Below are positions 1 to 6,048 of a stretch of DNA of 6,702 bases, piece by piece. This DNA comes from JAKBCQ01 sp021807585 (GTDB lineage: Bacteria; Planctomycetota; Planctomycetia; Isosphaerales; Isosphaeraceae): contig DAHWFG010000535.1 of the NCBI GenBank assembly GCA_027325115.1, positions 1 through 6,702 of the forward strand, in the 5' to 3' direction. A program made the translations under genes and the position numbers. The first letter of the stretch is position 1. Each line of letters begins with the position of its first letter. The notes under the pieces are model-generated. The model was given only the letters and a program-made list of their open reading frames with translations. It was not told the origin of the DNA and did not search any database.

Positions 1-1
1 C

Positions 2-802
2 GACGCGGCGCCGACCGATCACGCGGCGAACGTGCGGAAGGCCGAGCGCGTGCTCGCCAAGATGGCGACCGCAGTGGCGTACCGCGAGCGGATCAGTAAA
101 GGATTGACGCTCGTTCCGCCCCGCGACGATCTCGATCATTCGGCGAATTTTCTGAACATGGTGAACGGCCGCGTCCCATCGGAGACGATGCGGAAGGCGT
201 TTGATTTATCGCTCGTTTTATATACTGAGCATGAATTGAACGCGTCGACGTTTGCCGCGCGGGTGACGGTATCGACCCTCTCGGATTTGTATTCGGGACT
301 CGTCTCGGCGATCGGCACGCTCAAGGGTTCGCTCCACGGGGGCGCGAACGAGGAGGCTTGGAAGGTGCTCGAGAAGGTCGGCGCACCCGAAAACGCCGAG
401 GCCTGGATCGCCGACGCGCTCGTGCGTAAGGAACGGATCATGGGTTTCGGCCATCGCGTGTATAAAACGGGGGATCCGCGCGCGCGGATCCTCAAGCGGC
501 ATTGCCAAATGCTTGCGCATGAGATCGGCGATGATCGCTGGGAGCGGATCGCCGAACCGATCGAACGAGCCGTCACCGAGCAGAAGCACCTGCCTCCCAA
601 CGTCGATTGGCCGAGCGCGCGGCTTTATCATTACATGGGGCTCGACATCGAAATTTACACGCCGATCTTCGCGCTGGCGCGTGTCGCGGGCTGGTCGGCT
701 CATATCATCGAGCAACTGGAACACAATCGTCTGATGCGACCGCGAGCGCGTTACATCGGGCCGGCCAATCGCGTCGTCCCGCCGATTGAATCGCGGGGCT
801 GA
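2..802 (+). CDS. gltA: Citrate synthase, C-terminal part (5' end outside window)
   Basis: Citrate synthase condenses oxaloacetate with acetyl-CoA to give citrate and CoA, the entry step of the TCA cycle, in the cytoplasm. The frame is open from base 2, so the gene starts upstream; the GTG at 32 is internal, not the true start. The 266 visible codons cover most of the large domain and the whole small domain. The catalytic triad of the family is visible: His in GSLHGGANE (codon 335-337), His in GFGHRVYK (452-454) and Asp in PNVDW (605-607). The tail has the CoA and substrate-binding signature ARVAGWSAHIIEQ followed by RPRARYIGP. This ending and the compact C-terminus resemble the short dimeric citrate synthases of Gram-positive, archaeal and planctomycete type rather than the hexameric enterobacterial form. 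A 2-methylcitrate synthase (PrpC) of the same family cannot be excluded from this fragment. The gene ends in TGA and is followed by its own intrinsic terminator at 889-917. Confidence 0.93.
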   Translation, partial: DAAPTDHAANVRKAERVLAKMATAVAYRERISKGLTLVPPRDDLDHSANFLNMVNGRVPSETMRKAFDLSLVLYTEHELNASTFAARVTVSTLSDLYSGLVSAIGTLKGSLHGGANEEAWKVLEKVGAPENAEAWIADALVRKERIMGFGHRVYKTGDPRARILKRHCQMLAHEIGDDRWERIAEPIERAVTEQKHLPPNVDWPSARLYHYMGLDIEIYTPIFALARVAGWSAHIIEQLEHNRLMRPRARYIGPANRVVPPIESRG

Positions 803-888
803 TCGTCAAGAGCGGGAGAACCGCTTCGGGTTGGAGGCGCGGTCGGAATCGGTTTGTTAACAGATTCTTTTATGAAGTGTCGATCTTA

Positions 889-917
889 GGTCGGCGATTT
901 TCCCGCCGGCCTTTTTT
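889..917 (+). terminator. Intrinsic terminator of the citrate synthase gene
   Basis: An 8-bp stem (889-896 GGTCGGCG with 904-911 CGCCGGCC, one G-U pair) closes a 7-base loop and is followed directly by six T (912-917). It lies 87 bases after the citrate synthase stop and reads on the same strand, so it probably ends that transcript. Confidence 0.85.
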
Positions 918-955
918 CGTCTCGCCTTACTTCGGCTTGGACGTCCGCGGGGCGC

Positions 956-988
956 AAAAAAAACCGACGGAGCGAAACGCTCCGCCGG
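956..988 (-). terminator. Intrinsic terminator of the coiled-coil protein gene
   Basis: Read on the minus strand, an 11-bp stem (988-978 with 974-964, one G-U pair) closes a three-base loop and runs into eight T (963-956). It lies 31 bases after the stop codon of the minus-strand gene ending at 1019. It faces the plus-strand terminator at 889-917, so the two convergent transcripts are both stopped in this gap. Confidence 0.88.
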
Positions 989-1002
989 CTCGTATCGTCT
1001 TC

Positions 1003-1022
1003 GTGAACAATTTAATGTTCAC
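1003..1022 (-). repeat. Small perfect inverted repeat over a stop codon
   Basis: GTGAACA (1003-1009) and TGTTCAC (1016-1022) are perfect complements around a 6-base AT-rich loop. The right arm contains the TGA stop (1021-1019) of the minus-strand gene. It has no T-tract of its own; it may add 3'-end stability ahead of the terminator at 956-988, or be chance. Confidence 0.45.
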
Positions 1023-2665
1023 TTCGGCATATCGTCAGATTTTTCGTCTTCTTTGGGAACGGGAGCGTTCGCGTCTTTGGGGGTCTCGTCGTCGGGATTG
1101 GGGACCGCGGCCTTGGCGCCCGCGCCCATTTCTTTAGCGGCCTCGGGGGTCAAGCCGCCGGGATGCAAGATTTCGTTGCGCAGGTGGGTGTTGATCATTT
1201 CGGTGCGTCCGTTTTCGACGAAGCTCGGGGTGTAGCCGAGATAAGTCATCAAACGTTCAAGCTGCATGGGACGAACGCCGATCAGCCGAGCCTCGGAGAT
1301 CGCCGCGGTTTTCTTCTTGTTGAAATCCTGTTCCTCAAGCGAAAGGATCGCGTCGGCGTTGTCTCCACGCGATGTCGGCGGACCGAAAGGAGGTCGATCG
1401 TCGGTGATGTACCACGACGCGCGGGGCGTCAATTTTCCTTTTTCGTGGCCCGAACCGGGGTAGGGGAGATCGTATTCGACGATACCTCCCGAAACCTCGA
1501 TCGCGCGACGAACGTCGGCGCGGTCGTCTTTGCCGTCGCGGTTGATATCGAGCTTGCCGATCAACGCGAATCGCTTGGGATCGTTCGGGCTCCACGCCGG
1601 CGAGTAAACAATATCGCCGATGCGAATCGGGTTGATCGGATCCTTCGTCTCCGTAACCTTAGCCAAGCTGCCGTTATCCGTCACTTCAAGAATCTCGATC
1701 GTTCCCTTGGGTTTCTCGGTGGGAACGCCCGGCGATTTGCGATCAAAGATCGACATCTTCATCTGCGGATATGCGCCCATCCGCCGACTGATGTTCATCC
1801 GTACCTCCATTCGCCCGTAATCAATGTACGTGATGTAACCGTCGGGAGAATCGAGGATGATCTCGGTCGTCCGCTCGAATTGATCGCGATAATAGCGCAT
1901 TTGAACCAGAATATCTTCAAGCTTTTTCTTCGATTCGTCCTGGTACTGGCGATACTGGCTTTTGACCGTCGCGAGCTCGGTGGCGAGGTTGTTGTTTTGG
2001 GTCTTGAGCGATTCGATCGATGTGAGCAGTTCCTGGCGCTTTTGCTCGTGATCGGCGAGCTGAGCCATCTGCAGCTCTTGTGCTTTCTTCTTTTCGTTCG
2101 ATTCGATCGCCATCTGATCGGCGTTCACCTGGTTCGCCGATTCCAGGTTCGCTCGCAACCCCTGATAATCGACCGAAAGCTCGGTAAGGAGTTGCAGGTT
2201 GTAGCCGAGCAAATCGGTTAACCGTTCGAGCGAAGGTTCGAGCCGGTGATTCGGCTCGTTGAGGTAATCCGAAGCCATCTTTTGCGCCAACTGACGGATC
2301 TTGGCGAGATTCTCCGACGCCGCTCCCTTGCTTTGAGCCTCGTTAACCGTCTTGTCGACCGACTTGGTGATCTCGGTGATTTTGTTCGAGAGCGCGTCTT
2401 CGGCCTTCTTGATCTCCTGCATCACCGCGTCGAAATCCTCGATCTTCTCGAAGCCGACCTTCGTTCGGAGCGTGTCGAGGTTCGCTGCGTTCTTCCGCCG
2501 CACGTTATCCGAATCGGCAAGCTTCTTCTCGGAGTCGGCCATCTTCGATTCGGCCGTCGTCATCCCGCTATAAAGGAAGTAGCAAGTCACGCCCAGGATA
2601 ACGACGAGCGCCACGCAAGTCGCTACGGCGATCTTCAAGCCTTGTGATTCATTGGCCGCAGCCAT
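1019..2665 (-). CDS. Membrane-anchored coiled-coil protein of unknown function
   Basis: I do not recognise a named family; similar proteins seem typical of planctomycetes (inference). With the ATG at 2665 it has 548 residues. The frame is open up to 2707, but the extra 14 residues are arginine-rich, and a GGGAG ribosome site stands 9 bases before 2665. Residues 1-10 are a polar head, 11-33 a single hydrophobic membrane segment, and 34-105 and about 160-265 Lys/Glu/Gln-rich stretches with heptad-like spacing, predicted coiled coil. No signal-peptidase site is evident, so the segment is probably an uncleaved anchor with the bulk of the protein outside the inner membrane. Residues 266-360 look like small beta-barrel material (GRMEVRMNIS, KGTIEILEV, IRIGDIVYSP). 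Residues 373-384 form an EF-hand-like loop inside a region that resembles a BRCT fold (361-424). A helix follows at about 440-478, and the tail from 505 is rich in Pro, Ala and acidic residues. The gene is divergent from polA; a structural or scaffolding role at the envelope is plausible but unproven. Confidence 0.85.
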   Translation of the reverse strand: MAAANESQGLKIAVATCVALVVILGVTCYFLYSGMTTAESKMADSEKKLADSDNVRRKNAANLDTLRTKVGFEKIEDFDAVMQEIKKAEDALSNKITEITKSVDKTVNEAQSKGAASENLAKIRQLAQKMASDYLNEPNHRLEPSLERLTDLLGYNLQLLTELSVDYQGLRANLESANQVNADQMAIESNEKKKAQELQMAQLADHEQKRQELLTSIESLKTQNNNLATELATVKSQYRQYQDESKKKLEDILVQMRYYRDQFERTTEIILDSPDGYITYIDYGRMEVRMNISRRMGAYPQMKMSIFDRKSPGVPTEKPKGTIEILEVTDNGSLAKVTETKDPINPIRIGDIVYSPAWSPNDPKRFALIGKLDINRDGKDDRADVRRAIEVSGGIVEYDLPYPGSGHEKGKLTPRASWYITDDRPPFGPPTSRGDNADAILSLEEQDFNKKKTAAISEARLIGVRPMQLERLMTYLGYTPSFVENGRTEMINTHLRNEILHPGGLTPEAAKEMGAGAKAAVPNPDDETPKDANAPVPKEDEKSDDMPK

Positions 2666-2922
2666 GGAAGTGATCTCCCGCCGGCGTCCGGGGTCTCGAA
2701 TCCACAACGGATTCCCCGGCCTGCCGGTATGCTGTTAGTATGTCACACGAGACGGGTCGAGGACGATTTCAACTCTCCAATCGTGGAGAGAAAAACGGCG
2801 CGGACCGATTACAGACGACCAAATCGTATCGATTCATTTTAACGCCGATTTCGACCCCGGTCAAACCGACCAAAATCGATTCCCAAGAGACTCAAGAGAC
2901 GGAACGGAACGCGAGCCGAAAT
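2666..2922. promoter_or_regulatory. Divergent promoter and leader region of the coiled-coil gene and polA
   Basis: This 257-base gap separates two genes that point away from each other, so it must hold promoters for both. No textbook -35/-10 pair is evident. On the plus strand TATGCT (2728-2733) and TAGTAT (2736-2741) are weak -10-like candidates, just after a short GC hairpin CCGGC-CT-GCCGG (2716-2727). A perfect 6-bp hairpin CTCTCC/GGAGAG (2773-2790) is followed by AAAAA. Two near copies of GACCAAA(n)TCGATTC lie at 2817-2835 and 2868-2882. A purine-rich stretch with CAAGAGAC twice (2884-2891, 2893-2900) and GGAAC twice (2901-2910) precedes the polA start. None is a proven operator. Confidence 0.4.
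2675..2679 (-). promoter_or_regulatory. Ribosome binding site fixing the start at 2665
   Basis: On the minus strand GGGAG lies 9 bases upstream of the ATG at 2665-2663. This spacing supports the internal ATG over the upstream in-frame ATG at 2707, which would add an arginine-rich segment before the membrane anchor. Confidence 0.6.
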
Positions 2923-5616
2923 ATGAATCAGCGACCCAAACTCTTTGTCCTCGACGCCTACTCGCTCATCTACCAAGTGTTCCACGCGATCCCCGAAATG
3001 ACGGGTCCCGACGGTTCCCCCACCAACGCCGTCTTCGGCGTCTTCCGCGATCTCCTCACCGTCATCAACGATCGCAAGCCCGATTTCCTCGCGGTCGCCT
3101 TCGACGGCCCCGGCCCCGTCTTCCGTTCCGATATCCTTCCCGATTACAAAGCCCAACGCAAACCGATGCCCGACGAACTGATCGCCCAGATCCCGGTCAT
3201 CCGTCGCGTGTACGAAGGCTTTCATGTTCCTATCCTTGAATTCGAAGGCTACGAGGCCGACGACGTGATCGCGACGCTCGCGCGCCGCGGCGCCGAACGC
3301 GGGCTCGACGTCTTCATCGCCACATCCGATAAAGACGCGCGCCAACTTCTTAGCGATCGCATTCATATTTATAACCTGAGAAAAAAAGAGATTCTCGACG
3401 TCGAGGGGCTGAAAAAAGATTGGGGAGTCGCCCCCGAACAGGTCGTCGACCTGCTGGCGCTCACCGGCGACGCCGTGGACAACGTTCCTGGAATCCCCGG
3501 CATCGGCCTGAAAACCGCGACCGCGCTCTTGCAAGAATTCGGCGATCTTGAATCGCTGCTCGCAAGCGCGTCCAAAGTGTCGGGGAAAAAACGCCAGGAA
3601 AACCTCCGTGATCACGCCGAAACCGCCCGCCGCGCCAAACGATTGATCGAACTCCACGACAACCTGCCGCTAGAACTCGATTGGAACGCGCTCAAACTCA
3701 AACCCGCCGACGTTCGCGAACTCAAAACCCTGTGCCGCGAATGCGGCTTTCATCGCTTCGTCCAGGAGCTCGGCGACGATCCCGATCAACCCGATATCCC
3801 CTGGGATTACAATGAATATGTAATTATTGACACAAAAGAAAAATTGGATGCGTTTGTCGCCGAGTACGCCCCTCTCGATCGCTTCTCGGTCGACACCGAA
3901 ACGACGTCGGTCGACGCGCATTCGGCGGGGCTTGTCGGCTTGTCGTTTTGTCGCGCAGGGGGATCGGGGGCGTACATCCCGGTTCGCGGGCCGATGGGGG
4001 CGCGCACGCTCGATCAAAGCGAAGTCGTCACGGCGCTCAGGCCGATCCTCGAAAACCCCGACACCGAGAAAATCGGCCAAAACGTCAAATTCGACCTGAT
4101 CGTCCTGGCGAACGCGGGAATCAACCTCGCGGGGCCGATTACCGATACGATGATCCTCAGCTACCTCCTCGAAAGCGGCGAACGCAATCACAACCTTGAC
4201 GATCTTTCACAACGCTTGCTTAATCATAAAATGATTCCAATTAGCGAACTTATCGGCAAGGGTAAGCAACAAATTAGCATGGATATGGTTGATATCAGGA
4301 AGGCGGCGGATTACGCGGTTGAGGACGCCGACGCGGCGTGGCGGCTCGAGGCGATCCTCAAAGCGACAATCGTCGAAGAAGGGCTCTGGAACCTCTACGC
4401 CGAGCTCGAACGACCGCTTGTCGGAGTCCTCGCGGCGATGGAACGCGCGGGAATCGCGGTCGACGTCGATCGGCTTAAACGATTGTCGAAGGAATTTCAA
4501 TCGCGGCTTGAATCGCTCGAAACCGAGATCGTCAAGCAAGCGGGGTGCGAATTCAACATCGCGTCGGGTCCGCAACTGCGGAAGATTTTATTCGAGGATC
4601 TCAAGCTCCCCGTCCGGCAAAAAACGCCGGGAGGAGAGCCCAGCACCGCGCAGGACGTGCTCGAGGAACTCGCCGCGCTTCACCCGTTGCCGCGGTTGAT
4701 CATCGAGCATCGCGGCTTATCGAAACTCAAGTCGACTTATCTCGATGCGTTGCCGCAACTTGTTCATCCCGACGGCAGGGTGCGCGCGTCGTTCAACCAG
4801 GTCGTCGCGGCGACGGGGCGTTTGAGTTCGAGCGACCCCAATTTGCAAAACATTCCGGTGCGCACCGAGGACGGGCGACAAATTCGCCAGGCGTTCGTTC
4901 CTGGAGCGCCGGGCTGGGAATTGTTGACCGCGGATTATTCGCAGATCGAGCTGCGCGTTCTGGCGCATTTCTCGCGTGATCGCGCGTTGGTACAAGCGTT
5001 TGAATCCGATCAAGATATTCATACGGTTGTCGCCGCCAAGATCTTCGGAGTTCCCGAGAAGGATGTGAATTCGGAACGAAGGCGCGTCGCCAAGACCGTG
5101 AACTTCGGCGTGATTTACGGGTTGAGCGCGTTCGGCCTCGCGAGTCGATTGGGAATCCCTCAAACCGAAGCCGCGGCGTTCATCGAGTCGTATTTCCAAC
5201 AATATTCGGGCGTCGATGCGTTTATCACACGGGTGCTCGAGGAGGCGCAAGCGAAGGGTCGCGTCGAGACGATTCTCGGGCGTCGGCGCGCGATCAACGG
5301 GATCAAATCGACGACGGGTCGAAACCGCAACGTCGCCGAACGGACCGCGATCAATACCGTGATTCAAGGCTCCGCGGCCGACCTGATCAAGCGCGCGATG
5401 ATCGACGTGACAACCGCGATCAAATCCCGCGGGCTCAAGGCTCGCATGCTGCTTCAAATCCACGACGAACTCGTGTTCGAGGCGCCCTCGAGCGAGATCG
5501 AAACGCTCGCTCCGATCGTCCGTGAAGCGATGACCGAGGCGATCGCGTTCGAGGTTCCAATCAAGGTCGATCTCGCCCGGGGCACGAATTGGCTCGACGT
5601 CGAATCGATCGATTAA
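2923..5616 (+). CDS. polA: DNA polymerase I (5'-3' exo, 3'-5' exo, polymerase)
   Basis: PolA removes RNA primers, fills Okazaki gaps and carries out repair synthesis on the nucleoid. From the ATG at 2923 it has 897 residues, close to the usual length (928 in E. coli). The 5'-3' exonuclease domain (1-290) shows D11, D61, EADD (111-114), SDKD (D136, D138), D183, D186 and a helix-hairpin-helix (PGIPGIGLKTA). The proofreading domain (about 300-490) keeps all its catalytic residues: D324 and E326 (DTE), D391 (NVKFD), Y464 and D468 (YAVED). The polymerase domain (about 510-897) has R633 in TGRLSS, motif A D671-E676 (DYSQIE), motif B K724, F728, Y732 and motif C H847-D848-E849. The spacing D671-K724-D848 equals that of D705-K758-D882 in E. 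coli, so all three activities should work. The frame is open back to an ATG at 2740, but those 61 residues are polar and unlike any PolA. No strong ribosome site precedes 2923. The gene ends in tandem stops TAA TAA. Confidence 0.97.
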   Translation: MNQRPKLFVLDAYSLIYQVFHAIPEMTGPDGSPTNAVFGVFRDLLTVINDRKPDFLAVAFDGPGPVFRSDILPDYKAQRKPMPDELIAQIPVIRRVYEGFHVPILEFEGYEADDVIATLARRGAERGLDVFIATSDKDARQLLSDRIHIYNLRKKEILDVEGLKKDWGVAPEQVVDLLALTGDAVDNVPGIPGIGLKTATALLQEFGDLESLLASASKVSGKKRQENLRDHAETARRAKRLIELHDNLPLELDWNALKLKPADVRELKTLCRECGFHRFVQELGDDPDQPDIPWDYNEYVIIDTKEKLDAFVAEYAPLDRFSVDTETTSVDAHSAGLVGLSFCRAGGSGAYIPVRGPMGARTLDQSEVVTALRPILENPDTEKIGQNVKFDLIVLANAGINLAGPITDTMILSYLLESGERNHNLDDLSQRLLNHKMIPISELIGKGKQQISMDMVDIRKAADYAVEDADAAWRLEAILKATIVEEGLWNLYAELERPLVGVLAAMERAGIAVDVDRLKRLSKEFQSRLESLETEIVKQAGCEFNIASGPQLRKILFEDLKLPVRQKTPGGEPSTAQDVLEELAALHPLPRLIIEHRGLSKLKSTYLDALPQLVHPDGRVRASFNQVVAATGRLSSSDPNLQNIPVRTEDGRQIRQAFVPGAPGWELLTADYSQIELRVLAHFSRDRALVQAFESDQDIHTVVAAKIFGVPEKDVNSERRRVAKTVNFGVIYGLSAFGLASRLGIPQTEAAAFIESYFQQYSGVDAFITRVLEEAQAKGRVETILGRRRAINGIKSTTGRNRNVAERTAINTVIQGSAADLIKRAMIDVTTAIKSRGLKARMLLQIHDELVFEAPSSEIETLAPIVREAMTEAIAFEVPIKVDLARGTNWLDVESID

Positions 5617-6048
5617 TAAGTATGTCGGTAATCAACGGGTTATCACGGCGAGATTTGACGTCGGAGTTGGAAATCGAAAGCGTTGATGAGAGCGGCGTGT
5701 CGAACCCCGTTAAGGGGCGTCTTTTGGTGCGCATATTGCGACTCAAACCGCAATCGTTCGCTCCGATCCGAAGATCGATCAAAAACCGGGCTCGATCATC
5801 CCGACGGGAGATTCCGCAATCTCGCGGAAAGTCGCCGTGGATCCAGATATAGGCATATGCGAATACTCATGATGATTGAGGTCGTCGCGACGTTAAGGCG
5901 TCGAAACTTTGTTCAAACTCGCATGCGAAGACGCCGATTGCGATCGATCGCCGGGAACGCCTCGCTTCTCGCCGATATGGGTCGAATCAATCTAGAAATA
6001 TGCAAATAATAAGTAAATACGCATCAGTAGTTATTAAATTCGCCGTCA
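5617..6048. other. 432-base convergent intergenic region without a convincing gene
   Basis: It lies between the 3' ends of polA and the minus-strand gene ending at 6049. Two open frames exist (ATG at 5622, 76 codons; ATG at 5857, 50 codons), but both are rich in Arg and Ser, lack ribosome sites and look like chance frames. No strong hairpin with a T-tract follows polA; the best candidate is a 4-bp CCCC/GGGG hairpin (5705-5717) before TTTT at 5722-5725. The centre is unusually dense in inverted repeats (separate entry). The right end (5990-6040) is AT-rich and holds a TAATAA/TTATTA pair (6007-6012, 6031-6036). Confidence 0.6.
5735..5951. repeat. Cluster of short inverted repeats and perfect palindromes
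   Basis: In order: ATTGCG/CGCAAT (5735-5754), GATCGA/TCGATC (5773-5797), TCCCG-A-CGGGA (5799-5809), TTCCGC/GCGGAA (5812-5829), GCATATGC (5853-5860), CGTCGCGACG (5883-5892), GGCGTC/GACGCC (5898-5935) enclosing TCGCATGCGA (5919-5928), and GCGATCGATCGC (5940-5951). The arms are perfect but not copies of one another, so this is not one repeat family. It could be a folded RNA, protein-binding sites, or partly chance given the GATC-rich background. Confidence 0.5.

Noticed and set aside
1163..2221. Long plus-strand open frame of 352 codons
   Set aside because: It is antisense to the coiled-coil gene; its protein is rich in Arg, His and Leu with no recognisable motif, as expected for a shadow of a GC-rich gene.
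2839..3657. Minus-strand open frame of 272 codons
   Set aside because: It is antisense to the well-supported 5'-exonuclease domain of polA, and its composition mirrors the codons of the real gene.
4717..5463. Minus-strand open frame of 248 codons
   Set aside because: It is antisense to the polymerase domain of polA; Arg-rich and without family features.
5700..5725. tRNA T-arm-like or terminator-like segment
   Set aside because: GGGGTTCGA appears on the minus strand, but no acceptor or anticodon arms fit around it; as a terminator the stem has only 4 bp.
5622..5852. Possible 76-codon gene 6 bases after polA
   Set aside because: No ribosome site, Arg/Ser-rich composition, and overlap with the hairpin cluster; a chance frame is more likely, though a small gene cannot be fully excluded.
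5857..6009. Possible 50-codon gene
   Set aside because: Very Arg-rich, no ribosome site, and it overlaps three perfect palindromes.
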